From an uncultured Ruegeria sp. (GTDB lineage Bacteria; Pseudomonadota; Alphaproteobacteria; Rhodobacterales; Rhodobacteraceae), in the NCBI RefSeq assembly GCF_947504215.1, contig NZ_CANNGO010000001.1, forward strand, positions 62,001-126,000: a stretch of 64,000 bases of DNA, written 5' to 3'. Each line of letters starts with the position of its first letter. Within the stretch, counting starts at the first letter, position 1. A model generated the notes under the pieces. It saw only the letters and a list, made by a program, of their open reading frames with translations. It did no database searches and was not told the origin of the DNA. Below, one piece after another: positions 47,817-56,121 of the stretch. The position numbers were made by a program, and so were the translations under genes.

Positions 47817-48416
47817 ATGAACGACATTCCCGTCATACTGCTGGCCGCAGGACAATCCCGTCGCATGGGCGGTGCCGACAAGCTGATGAAAGAGGTCGAT
47901 GGCGTACCATTGGTGCGACGATCGACCGAGATAGCAATGACTGCTGGTCCTGTCATTGTCGCCCTGCCTCCGCGCCCTCATCCTCGGTTTGATATTTTGG
48001 CAGATCTTGAAATCCTGCGCGTTCCAATCGCTGACGCGGCAGAGGGCATGAATGCCAGCCTGCGCGGGGCCTTGCGGCATGTAACCACTCAAGCCCTAGC
48101 CGTTTTGGTGATGTTGGCAGATCTACCTGAATTGACCGCTGTGGATTTGGCCACTGTGATCGGCGCGCGCAAAGCCCAGCCAGACTATCTGATCTGGCGC
48201 GGCGCGACTGACAAGGGCAAGCCCGGCCATCCCGTCCTGTTCGACCGCAGCCTGTTCACTCAACTCGGCAAACTGCAAGGAGACGAGGGAGCGCAATCAG
48301 TCGTGCAAGCACACAAAGGCAAAGTACATCTGGTGAGCTTGCCCGGACAGCACGCATTGCGAGATGTGGATACCGAGGAAGACTGGGACGCCTGGCAGGC
48401 AAACCGGACCCTTTAA
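47817..48416 (+). CDS. MobA-like nucleotidyltransferase family protein
   Basis: The 199-residue protein has the NTP-transferase opening LLAAGQSRRMGGADKL and the metal-binding VLVMLADLPE. This fits MobA/MocA-type enzymes that link CMP or GMP to molybdopterin. No other molybdenum-cofactor gene or molybdoenzyme is adjacent, so annotation stays at family level. I use ATG 47817; a TTG at 47787 would add ten residues. It follows the FAD/GcvT gene by 31 bases and could share its transcript. Confidence 0.82.
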   Translation: MNDIPVILLAAGQSRRMGGADKLMKEVDGVPLVRRSTEIAMTAGPVIVALPPRPHPRFDILADLEILRVPIADAAEGMNASLRGALRHVTTQALAVLVMLADLPELTAVDLATVIGARKAQPDYLIWRGATDKGKPGHPVLFDRSLFTQLGKLQGDEGAQSVVQAHKGKVHLVSLPGQHALRDVDTEEDWDAWQANRTL

Positions 48417-48423
48417 ATGAGCG

Positions 48424-48449
48424 CGGCCCGGTCATTTAAGACCGGGCCG
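48424..48449 (+). terminator. hairpin after the MobA-like gene
   Basis: A perfect ten-pair stem, CGGCCCGGTC / GACCGGGCCG, encloses an ATTTAA loop seven bases after the stop codon. No T-run follows, so it may stabilise the mRNA end or act with Rho rather than as a plain intrinsic terminator. Confidence 0.6.
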
Positions 48450-49164
48450 GCTACCCAAATTAGGACTACCACTTTTCACCAATCAAATAAGCGCGACCAA
48501 CTTGCCTTTGAAGACACATTGGTATGGAGCCGCAAAACCTAAACAAGACCCCCTCGTTAACATGCTGCTAGCGCTCATAAATGATCGAGCTAGCCTTCGG
48601 CACCCCCTAGCGCCTCAGGCCCTCCGTAATTGGGCAAGTTCATATTTGCCGATCCGATGCCTCGAAACAACGTAAAATTGGAAGAAACGGTTAATTTTGG
48701 CCAAACGCGGTTGGCTTTTGCGCAACATCTCGCCTGAGGCGATTCAGCTTTAAGTTGACTGCGTTTTCCGCCTCTGAGTGCAAACCCAATTAAGCATTAA
48801 CGTATTGCTCATTATGCTAACTCTTCAGGTTATTTACTGGAAAAATTGACGGGTTTCGATCAATCCCTACAACCTTAAGTCGATGACCTATGATCAAGCA
48901 AAAACGACGTTTCAACTGTAAGCGAAACATAACCAATTCAACTTGTTTGAAAGTTTGACAGCTGTTTCGGCAACAATCCTCTGATTCGCGCAGCCTAAAA
49001 CAGACGGATTTTTCGAATCCTCTGCCATCTTCGCCGGAAGTAGACACCGGATTTATGGCAAAATTAAGTTTTCTTAATTGATCGGTCAGGAACGGCAAAG
49101 GTTGGTCATCCATGTCTTGTTTCAACGCGCGGCCGACATCGTGCGCATCAAACAGGAGACCAAA
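48450..49164. other. AT-rich non-coding region upstream of degP
   Basis: About 715 bases with no credible gene, clearly richer in A+T than the surroundings. Just 5' of degP, at 49062-49079, is a perfect inverted repeat AATTAAG-TTTT-CTTAATT, whose TTAA-N6-TTAA core is close to, but one base short of, a CtrA box. A second repeat pair, GCTAGC ... GCTAGC, spans about 48568-48593. A 102-codon minus-strand frame at 48817-49125 has no protein-like character. The degP promoter and its control should be here, possibly with a small RNA. Confidence 0.5.
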
Positions 49165-50601
49165 ATGAGCACCCGCAAATCCTCGCTTCTTTTACCGCGT
49201 GCATCCAACTGGATGGGCGTCAGCGCCCTGAGCGCCGCAATGCTTGCTACCACCGCCCTGCCCTCGTTGGCGGACGAAGCATTGGCCGATCTGGTCGAGG
49301 CTGTATCGCCATCGGTTGTGACAATCATTGCTGAACAAGACGCCACAACAACACCAACGCAGAGCCAGGACTTCGATTTAGAGGGCCACCCGTTCGGAGA
49401 GTTCTTCAAACGCTTCGGCGGACCCGAAGGGTTCAACACACCTGAACGCGGACCGTCACAGGGTTTGGGATCAGGTTTTGTCCTGGATGAGGAAGGTTAC
49501 ATTGTGACCAATCATCATGTCGTAGACAACGCGTCCACCGTCACCGTAAGGCTGAGCGACGATCGTGAATTTGAAGCCGAAGTGGTGGGAACAGACCCAC
49601 TGACCGATCTTGCCGTACTTAAGATCGATGCGGGCGAAAGCCTTCAGGCCGTAGACCTGGGCGACAGCGATGTCATCCGCGTCGGTGAAGATGTCGTAGC
49701 GATTGGCAACCCCTTCGGGCTGAGCTCGACCGTCACTACGGGCATTGTTTCCGCAAAGGGTCGCAGCATCTCACAAGGACCTTATGCCGAGTTCATCCAA
49801 ACGGACGCGGCCATCAACAAAGGCAACTCAGGCGGGCCCCTGTTCAACATGGAAGGCGAAGTGGTTGGCGTGAATTCGGCCATCTATTCGCCCAGCGGCG
49901 GCTCGGTCGGTCTTGGTTTTGCTGTCACGTCCAACATCGTCGACCATATCACAACCGATCTGCGTGACGATGGTGAGATCAGCCGCGGCTGGCTGGGCGT
50001 ATCGATCCAGAATGTAAGCCCAGAGCTTGCCGCTGCCCTTGGTATTGAGGCGTCAAGCGGTGCGTTGGTTTCCGATGTTGTCTCTGGCAGCCCGGCGGAT
50101 GGTGTATTGCTGCAAGGCGACGTGATTTTATCGTTCAATGACGACGCCGTTGATTCAAGCCGCGATCTGCCCATTCTGGTTGGAACCACCAAAGTCGGCA
50201 CCAACAGTGTTCTGACCGTCCTGCGCGACGGCAAACAGGAACAGTTGGAACTGACAATCGGCCAATACCAGACTGCCGAGGCAGACGTGGACAGCACATT
50301 TGACACCAATGTGTCAGGCACCGCGTTAGGCGTAACCGTTGCACCGTTGACGGAAGCAGCCCGGGCTGAAATGGGCGTTGGAGACACCGTGGATGGTGTG
50401 GTTGTCACCGACCTGAAGCCCGATAGCCCGGCGGCCAAAGCGGGTCTGCAACGTGGCGATGTGATCGTAAAACTCGGGTCTCAAGACACCGCGACACCGG
50501 ACGCGTTGAAGGCTGCGTTAGACAGCGAAAAAACCGACCCGGCGTTGGTGCTGATCAATCGGGGCGGCAGCCAAATCTTTGTCGCCGTCGAGATCGCCTG
50601 A
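49165..50601 (+). CDS. degP: periplasmic Do-type serine protease
   Basis: A DegP/HtrA-type protease and chaperone of the periplasm, 478 residues from ATG 49165 (behind CAGGAG). A signal-like segment ends near residue 37 (TTALPSLA). The trypsin-like domain has His118 in TNHHVVDN, Asp148 in LTDLAVLKID and Ser222 in GNSGGPLF. Two PDZ domains follow (about 275-370 and 385-475; ISRGWLGVSIQ and DGVVVTDLKPDSPAAKAGL). It removes misfolded envelope proteins. A two-component system starts 178 bases downstream on the same strand; such pairings suggest control by envelope stress. Confidence 0.96.
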   Translation: MSTRKSSLLLPRASNWMGVSALSAAMLATTALPSLADEALADLVEAVSPSVVTIIAEQDATTTPTQSQDFDLEGHPFGEFFKRFGGPEGFNTPERGPSQGLGSGFVLDEEGYIVTNHHVVDNASTVTVRLSDDREFEAEVVGTDPLTDLAVLKIDAGESLQAVDLGDSDVIRVGEDVVAIGNPFGLSSTVTTGIVSAKGRSISQGPYAEFIQTDAAINKGNSGGPLFNMEGEVVGVNSAIYSPSGGSVGLGFAVTSNIVDHITTDLRDDGEISRGWLGVSIQNVSPELAAALGIEASSGALVSDVVSGSPADGVLLQGDVILSFNDDAVDSSRDLPILVGTTKVGTNSVLTVLRDGKQEQLELTIGQYQTAEADVDSTFDTNVSGTALGVTVAPLTEAARAEMGVGDTVDGVVVTDLKPDSPAAKAGLQRGDVIVKLGSQDTATPDALKAALDSEKTDPALVLINRGGSQIFVAVEIA

Positions 50602-50611
50602 CCCGAGAGCC

Positions 50612-50646
50612 GCGCGCGCCACATGATGGGGAAATCTGGCGCGCGC
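50612..50646 (+). terminator. hairpin after degP
   Basis: A perfect ten-pair GC-rich stem, GCGCGCGCCA / TGGCGCGCGC, with a 15-base loop starts 10 bases past the degP stop. It lacks a T-run and may attenuate read-through into the regulator genes or stabilise degP mRNA. Confidence 0.6.
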
Positions 50647-50685
50647 CTCACCCCGGCGGATTTGATTTGTCCGCGATCCGTCGGG

Positions 50686-50718
50686 CTTGCCGGATGTGCA
50701 CAGGGCGCATCCGGCAAG
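50686..50718 (+). repeat. second long inverted repeat in the degP-regulator gap
   Basis: CTTGCCGGATG at 50686-50696 is perfectly mirrored by CATCCGGCAAG at 50708-50718 around an 11-base loop. It lies between the degP hairpin and the response-regulator start. It could be an RNA stem or a dimeric operator site; the perfect eleven-base arms are unlikely by chance. Confidence 0.6.
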
Positions 50719-50779
50719 ACCAAACCATGTGCTTTGTTCAAAAATTGTGTTTAAATCCCGATAGAAAGGATCCCCGATC

Positions 50780-51460
50780 ATGAGCCGTCGCCTGCTAATT
50801 GTCGAAGACGATGAAGATACCCGTGAGTTTATCGCCAAAGGGTTTGGCGAAGAAGGGTATGTGGTCGAAGCTGCCGCCGACGGCCGCGAAGGATTGTATC
50901 ACGCCACAGATGGTGGCTTTGATGCGGTCGTTCTGGACCGGATGTTGCCCGGGTTGGATGGGCTGTCCCTGATCAAATCCATGCGTGCGGCCGGTCTTAA
51001 GACGCCGGTTCTGATGCTGACCGCCATGAGCGCGGTGGACGAACGCGTCAAAGGGTTACGGTCCGGCGCAGATGACTATCTTGTCAAACCCTTCTCCTTT
51101 CAGGAGTTGCACGCCCGAATCGAAGCATTGTTGCGCCGCCCGCAAGAGGCCGAGGAGACGCCTACCCTCACCTGCAAAGACCTTGAGATGGATCTGCTGA
51201 CCCGTAAGGTTACCCGCAACGGATATGAAATCACTCTGACCCCGCGCGAGTTCCAGATTCTTGAGTTTTTCCTACGCCGCAAAAACCGTGTGGTGTCACG
51301 CACCATGCTTCTGGAAGGGGTTTGGGATTATCATTTTGACCCCAACACCAATGTGGTCGACGTTCATATCTCTAAGCTTAGGCGTCAGCTTGACGAAGGC
51401 GGAGACATACCGTTGATTGAAACCGTCCGCGGAGCGGGTTACATGATGTCTGATGGCTAA
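50780..51460 (+). CDS. OmpR-type response regulator
   Basis: The 226-residue regulator has a receiver domain (1-118) with acidic pocket EDDED, phospho-acceptor Asp53 (VVLDRMLPG) and Lys in LVKPFSF. The C-terminal winged helix (about 128-222) has the LTPREFQILEFFLRRKNRVVS and YHFDPNTNVVDVHISKLRRQ stretches of the OmpR/PhoB class. AAAGGA precedes ATG 50780. It overlaps the kinase gene by eight bases. Target genes are unknown; the neighbouring degP is the first candidate. Confidence 0.95.
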   Translation: MSRRLLIVEDDEDTREFIAKGFGEEGYVVEAAADGREGLYHATDGGFDAVVLDRMLPGLDGLSLIKSMRAAGLKTPVLMLTAMSAVDERVKGLRSGADDYLVKPFSFQELHARIEALLRRPQEAEETPTLTCKDLEMDLLTRKVTRNGYEITLTPREFQILEFFLRRKNRVVSRTMLLEGVWDYHFDPNTNVVDVHISKLRRQLDEGGDIPLIETVRGAGYMMSDG

Positions 51461-52823
51461 CCTACGGCTTTCCCTTAATAATTCGCGGACTCGTCTTGTT
51501 GCCGCCAGTATGGTTCTCAGCACCATTCTGACGGCAACAGTATTGGCTTTGGTCTATGTAACAGCCAATCGCAGCATTGAATCCGAAACACGATCGGTCG
51601 TGTCCGCAGAACTAACCGGGTTGGCTGATGAATACGAAAGGCGCGGGCTGATCGGCCTGATATCAGCCATCGAGCGGCGCTTGCCGAGCGCCTCGGAACG
51701 GGATGCATTGTATCTTTTGACGGACCGAAACGGCGTCAAACTTGTCGGAAACCTGAAGTACTGGCCCGCGGACATCACAGCTGGGAGTGGCTGGGTTGAT
51801 CTGGAACTGCGCCGCGCTGACAACGATCAACTGGTGCCTGTCTCTGCAGCCTCCATTCGGTTACCTGGTCGCGAGCGTTTACTTGTCGGGCGGGACGCCG
51901 TTGCGCGCCAGCAATTCGACCGGGTCTTGTTGCGCTCAGTTGTTTTGGCCCTGGGAATTGCGCTGGTTCTGAGTGTTTTGACAGGCTGGCTTTTTACCCG
52001 TCTGGTGTTCTCTCGGCTGTCCGACATCGCCAATACGGCCGACAATATCGTTTCGGGCGATCTATCCAGACGCATGCCGCTGCGCGGAACCGGAGATGAG
52101 TTCGATCAAGTCGCCGGGACACTGAACAACATGCTCGACCGGATCGAAGAGCTGGTCAGCAACCTGCGCACAACGTCCAACTCGATTGCCCATGATCTGC
52201 GGTCCCCGTTGTCCCGACTGCGGCAGAGGGTCGAGGCCTTGGCAGACCCCAGCAAAAGCGATCAGGAACGAGAGATCGATATCGCCCGTGCAACCGGCGA
52301 AATTGACCATGTTCTGAGGGTGTTGGGACAATTGACCGAAATATCGCGCGCCGAGGCTGGTCTGGGCCGAGAGCAGTTCGAAGAGGTGGATCTGCAACAG
52401 TTGGTCAGCGACGTGGTCGAACTTTATGAGCCCGTCGCGGCAGATCAGGGCATCCGGCTAGAAATCACCGGTCAGGCCGCCCCTATTCAGGGACATCGCC
52501 CACTGTTGTCACAGGCTTTGTCCAACCTGCTTGAAAACGCTATGCGTTATGCCCCGGAAGAAACAGTCGTCGCGATCTCGATTGCAGAGGATGGTGGTTT
52601 CACACGTCTGAGTGTCCGCGACCGAGGACCCGGTGTTCCGGCGGAAGATCTACCCCGGCTACAATTGCCTTTTGTGACGCTTGATCCGGCACGCACCGAA
52701 CGCAACGCGGGCCTGGGGCTGGCCCTGGTGGCGGCCATTTCTCACATGCATGGTGGTGGGTTCGTGGCGCGCAACTGTGAGCCCGGTCTTGAAACAACAC
52801 TCAATCTGGCGCATCGACCCTAG
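51453..52823 (+). CDS. HAMP-domain sensor histidine kinase
   Basis: The 456-residue kinase has two transmembrane helices (about 14-36 and 163-186) around a periplasmic sensor of some 125 residues, a HAMP linker, and the HisKA H-box SIAHDLRSPLSRLRQ. The HATPase domain has LSNLLENAMRYAP, DRGPGVP and NAGLGLALVAAI. Its eight-base overlap with the response regulator makes a coupled pair. The signal is unknown. Its stop overlaps the stop of the convergent CYTH gene by four bases. Confidence 0.95.
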   Translation: MANLRLSLNNSRTRLVAASMVLSTILTATVLALVYVTANRSIESETRSVVSAELTGLADEYERRGLIGLISAIERRLPSASERDALYLLTDRNGVKLVGNLKYWPADITAGSGWVDLELRRADNDQLVPVSAASIRLPGRERLLVGRDAVARQQFDRVLLRSVVLALGIALVLSVLTGWLFTRLVFSRLSDIANTADNIVSGDLSRRMPLRGTGDEFDQVAGTLNNMLDRIEELVSNLRTTSNSIAHDLRSPLSRLRQRVEALADPSKSDQEREIDIARATGEIDHVLRVLGQLTEISRAEAGLGREQFEEVDLQQLVSDVVELYEPVAADQGIRLEITGQAAPIQGHRPLLSQALSNLLENAMRYAPEETVVAISIAEDGGFTRLSVRDRGPGVPAEDLPRLQLPFVTLDPARTERNAGLGLALVAAISHMHGGGFVARNCEPGLETTLNLAHRP

Positions 52824-53287
52824 GTCGGCACACCCTCAATTGCCATAGTCTTGTTTTTGTAGCGTTTGTCTTCTGTCACATCCGCACCGAACCAGGTTGG
52901 TGGGATATATGACAGCGCCTCGGCTTCTGTGGCAAACTCAACTTCGACCAATCGCAAAGGTGCCAGATCGCCGGAAAACACGTCCAGTTCAAAAATGTGG
53001 CCGTCAGGCAAGTGTCCGGTATAGCGCTCTTTTTCGACCCGCCGCCCTTTGGTTTCAGGCCAGAATGTCTCGAATTGCTCGGCCGAGATTTCGGCTTCAC
53101 GCTCAACCCGCGCCAGGCTACCTCCGCCTTTGAGCGTCAGGAAATAGCTTTCATTTTTCTGGCGCAATCGCAGCTCGGTTGAATCGTCCGGTGACGTCAA
53201 ATACCCCTGACGCACCACTGCTTTTTGCGTCCCGCTCAGATCTGGCAGCTCTCCGACAAGAAACTTGCGTTCGATTTCCATACTCAT
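52820..53287 (-). CDS. CYTH-domain triphosphatase-like protein
   Basis: A 155-residue stand-alone CYTH tunnel protein. It keeps the ExExK signature MEIERKFLV (Glu4, Glu6, Lys8), the basic ELRLRQ strand, YFLTLKG and RVEREAEIS. These residues bind a triphosphate and metal in the inorganic triphosphatase/thiamine-triphosphatase group, so it is probably catalytic on tripolyphosphate or a similar substrate. It is the last gene of a three-gene operon; its ATG overlaps the ParA stop (ATGA). Its neighbours, a ParA ATPase and a CHAD protein, point to polyphosphate metabolism. cAMP formation is less likely. Confidence 0.9.
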   Translation of the reverse strand: MSMEIERKFLVGELPDLSGTQKAVVRQGYLTSPDDSTELRLRQKNESYFLTLKGGGSLARVEREAEISAEQFETFWPETKGRRVEKERYTGHLPDGHIFELDVFSGDLAPLRLVEVEFATEAEALSYIPPTWFGADVTEDKRYKNKTMAIEGVPT

Positions 53288-54039
53288 TTGGATGACACCA
53301 CTCCGTTTTCCAACTCGTCATACAACGCTTGATACGCAGCACTGGCCGGGCTGCGCCCGGCATAGGTACTGACCGGTGCGCGATGCTGCCCCATTTTTTC
53401 GATGTCTGCCGCGAATGGTACAGAGTTCTGCAGGAACCGCTTACTATACGCCGTGCGCATATTCTCCATTGTCTCGTGGTGCAGAGTCTTGCGCAGTTGC
53501 ACCATGGAAAAGAACGCTCGCAGCTTTTTCTTTCTCAGTTTGTTTTCGTCAAAAAAGCGTATCAGCTGATCGAATGTCCGCTCTGACAATGTCGTTGGGA
53601 TAACGGGCACAATGATCTCATCTGCCGCCTTGAAGATGTTCTCGGACAGGGTCGAAAAATTCGGAGGGCAGTCCAACACAATCACGTCATAGTCGCTGCC
53701 AGCCGACGTCAGGGCCTTTTTCAGGCGCGAGCGTTTGTTCCGCATTCGAGACAAAAACACATCGAAGTCGCGAAAGGTCAGGTTGGCGGGCAGCACGTCC
53801 AACCCTTCGAAGTCGCTGGCCCTAATGGCGTTCGTGAACCGTTTGACGTCTTCGAAAAAACGGGCTTCGGTCAGTTTTTTCGAGGGTTTGACCCTAAAAT
53901 AGAAGCTTGAGGCACCTTGCGGATCAAGATCGCACAGCAAGACCTGTTTGCCTGCCTGCGCATAGGCATGGGCCAAATTCACCGACGTCGCGGTTTTGCC
54001 GACGCCCCCTTTGTTGCTGTAGCAGGCAATGATCTTCAT
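53284..54039 (-). CDS. orphan ParA-type ATPase between CHAD and CYTH genes
   Basis: The 251-residue protein belongs to the ParA/MinD group. The deviant Walker A is SNKGGVGKT (signature Lys10, P-loop Lys15), the switch region is LCDLDPQGASSFYF, and Walker B is IVLDCPPNF. It has no N-terminal helix-turn-helix, and no parB or centromere-like repeats are near, so it is not a standard plasmid or chromosome partition ParA. It sits three bases after the CHAD gene and overlaps the CYTH gene. Orphan ParA proteins of this type position cytoplasmic cargo on the nucleoid, and the cargo here is inferred to be CHAD-bound polyphosphate. Confidence 0.9.
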   Translation of the reverse strand: MKIIACYSNKGGVGKTATSVNLAHAYAQAGKQVLLCDLDPQGASSFYFRVKPSKKLTEARFFEDVKRFTNAIRASDFEGLDVLPANLTFRDFDVFLSRMRNKRSRLKKALTSAGSDYDVIVLDCPPNFSTLSENIFKAADEIIVPVIPTTLSERTFDQLIRFFDENKLRKKKLRAFFSMVQLRKTLHHETMENMRTAYSKRFLQNSVPFAADIEKMGQHRAPVSTYAGRSPASAAYQALYDELENGVVSSK

Positions 54040-54042
54040 TCC

Positions 54043-55563
54043 TCACTCCTCTGTCTGATGAAACAAGCTGCGAAACAGATGTCGAATGTCCGGCCCATCG
54101 AATTGCTGAAAGCTAGACATAACCCGATCCCGCTCGGCTCGTTGGCGTTGATTCATCATGGCGATAAGGCCACCCACGGCCAGTCCGATCTGCGCATCAA
54201 CGCGACCTTGTGTCGTACTGTAACGGGAAACAAAACTCAGCAAAGCCGCTTGCTGTACTGAGAAGTCGTTAAACAGGCCAAGGTTATCCTGCAGCCTTTT
54301 CAATGGCTTGATGATGGTTTTGAAGTCTTTGGCGTGGAACAGTGGCGCAAAGAACTCCATCAGATATCGCAATTTCTTGCAGTCGATCCGAAGATCATGC
54401 ACCAGATCATCCGGTGTGTTTTCGCTGATGCTGCGCGCCAGTTTGCAGACCTTGCGATAGCGTTTCCAGATCAACGCGCAGGCGTATTCATAAGCCCCGC
54501 GCTGTGCATTTTTGCCCGGTTCCAATTGACTGGGGCCGTCAAATACTGCGTTCAGATCCTTCATTGTCTTGTCGTATGCGGCGCTTCGCAACCGCCGCTT
54601 CAAGCGAGTAAATTCCTGCCCGCGCTCTTCCTGAAATTGTTCAAACATTGCTTGCAATCCTGCATGAAGATTAGGCGGGATCAGTTTGAAATACATGTCT
54701 TTTTCTAAAAGATAGACATCGAGATCGCGCATGCGTCCCGTCGATGCCATGAGCTCTGAAAAGAGCTGCTTTAGTTCAACGGTCTGACTTTCAGAAAACA
54801 CCCCTTTGAACAGACTAATGACCGAGCGGATTTTCCGTAGCGAGACGCGGTAGTCATGCAGGAATTCGGTATCGGTGTCCGCGATCACGCCTTCTTCGTT
54901 TTGCCGTGCGACCGCCAAGTATGTACGGATGATATCGGCAGCGACCTCGATTGAGGGTTCGTTTTTGCCAAGATGAATATCGGGCTTGGCATGATAGGGG
55001 CGCATATCGGGAAAAAGCCCCTGATACACCGCTTCGAACCGTTTACCTTGTGCCACTTTCTCCGCCAGAACTGCACAGACCTTGGCAAACACCCGTTCGT
55101 ATCCGCGCAACTTTTCGATCCCGACAACGGTCACTTGGCCAACATCCGTCGACATCGACCAAACAGAACCGCGTACTTGTGTCTTTTGCAGATCATCCAG
55201 AATGGCCAACGAGTTGGTTTGGATTTCGCCCTGCCCAACTGCGATCAACGCCCGCAGAACCGGGAATCCTTTCAATGCACTGCTTACAGGACCAGCTGGC
55301 AGATCCTGGGCAAACTGGTCTTTAGCTTCGCAGTGTTGGATGAATGACTGCCCATCGCTTCGCAAAAGCTGCAACATCCCATCGCTCTGGATCAAAAACC
55401 GACCCTTGGCCCTTAGCGATTGATCATGACAGTCTAACAACGTGAAAGATCTTGGTGCGGAATTGGGTTCGATTTTGACCGAAAGATGTTCAGGCATCTG
55501 GTCGAGTGTTGTTTCATTAAACAGGAATGGCAGTACGAAAAACCCTGCATTTTTCATCTTCAT
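54043..55563 (-). CDS. CHAD-domain protein, first gene of the CHAD-ParA-CYTH operon
   Basis: The 506-residue protein carries a CHAD domain over about residues 205-490, a helical bundle rich in conserved His, Arg and Lys: FLHDYRVSLRKIRSVI and DLVHDLRIDCKKLRYLMEFF. CHAD domains bind polyphosphate, and some decorate polyphosphate granules. Residues about 25-195 look like a degenerate CYTH barrel (SLAILDDLQKTQVRGSVW, LRGYERVFAKV) with no ExExK motif. So this may be a CYTH-CHAD fusion whose catalytic half was lost and is supplied by the stand-alone CYTH gene downstream. GGAGAGG precedes ATG 55563. Confidence 0.88.
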   Translation of the reverse strand: MKMKNAGFFVLPFLFNETTLDQMPEHLSVKIEPNSAPRSFTLLDCHDQSLRAKGRFLIQSDGMLQLLRSDGQSFIQHCEAKDQFAQDLPAGPVSSALKGFPVLRALIAVGQGEIQTNSLAILDDLQKTQVRGSVWSMSTDVGQVTVVGIEKLRGYERVFAKVCAVLAEKVAQGKRFEAVYQGLFPDMRPYHAKPDIHLGKNEPSIEVAADIIRTYLAVARQNEEGVIADTDTEFLHDYRVSLRKIRSVISLFKGVFSESQTVELKQLFSELMASTGRMRDLDVYLLEKDMYFKLIPPNLHAGLQAMFEQFQEERGQEFTRLKRRLRSAAYDKTMKDLNAVFDGPSQLEPGKNAQRGAYEYACALIWKRYRKVCKLARSISENTPDDLVHDLRIDCKKLRYLMEFFAPLFHAKDFKTIIKPLKRLQDNLGLFNDFSVQQAALLSFVSRYSTTQGRVDAQIGLAVGGLIAMMNQRQRAERDRVMSSFQQFDGPDIRHLFRSLFHQTEE

Positions 55564-55709
55564 GAATTGCCTCTCCGAGGTCTGCCATGATGCGTACTGA
55601 CCTCAATGAAAGCATGAGAACGCAGTTCAATCTGCCTATCAACAATAATCTGGACTGAACTCATCAATACGCGGGTGACAGCTAAAGGCTGCGAGGCTAA
55701 GACAAGGAA

Positions 55710-56057
55710 ATGACTGATCCTGTCTCAACCATTCGAAATCTTGGTCCGGCTTTTGAACAGGCCTGCGCAGAGGCTGGAATTCATTCAGCAGATGAATTGC
55801 GAGAGCTGGGCGCGGATGAGGCCTATAGCCGATTGCTGCAGTCTGGTACCAAGGCCCATTTCATTGGGTACTATGTGCTGGTCATGGGGTTGCAGGGTCG
55901 CCCTTGGAACGATTGCAAAGGTGACGAGAAAAAAGCCCTGCGGCAGAGGTTCGACGCGATCAAGGCCAGTGCGCGTCCAGGACCAGAAAACCAGATGATC
56001 TCAGAACTGGATGCGATCGGCGTCCGTGTTGCGGCCAACGATCTCAAGCTGGATTGA
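55710..56057 (+). CDS. TfoX/Sxy C-terminal domain protein
   Basis: The 115-residue protein matches the TfoX C-terminal helical domain alone: IRNLGPAFEQACAEAGI, HSADELRELGADEAYSRLL and YYVLVMGLQGRPWND. The full-length Sxy/TfoX competence regulators also have an N-terminal domain, which is absent here. Short C-terminal-only members are common, and competence is not implied. AAGGA directly precedes ATG 55710. It is divergent from the CHAD operon, with a 146-base shared gap, and convergent with ndk. Confidence 0.8.
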   Translation: MTDPVSTIRNLGPAFEQACAEAGIHSADELRELGADEAYSRLLQSGTKAHFIGYYVLVMGLQGRPWNDCKGDEKKALRQRFDAIKASARPGPENQMISELDAIGVRVAANDLKLD

Positions 56058-56063
56058 TTGGCC

Positions 56064-56099
56064 ACAAAAAAGGCCGCACCCAACAACGGATACGGCCCT
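56064..56099 (-). terminator. rho-independent terminator after ndk
   Basis: On the minus strand GGCCG (56097-56093) pairs with CGGCC (56076-56072) and is followed by TTTTTTT. It lies 22 bases past the ndk stop, in the gap with the convergent TfoX-type gene. Confidence 0.85.
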
Positions 56100-56121
56100 C
56101 AAATTCTTTTAGAATGGCGGA

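Noticed and set aside
48817-49125. 102-codon frame in the gap before degP
   Set aside because: Composition is not protein-like, no ribosome-binding site precedes it, and it overlaps the degP leader.
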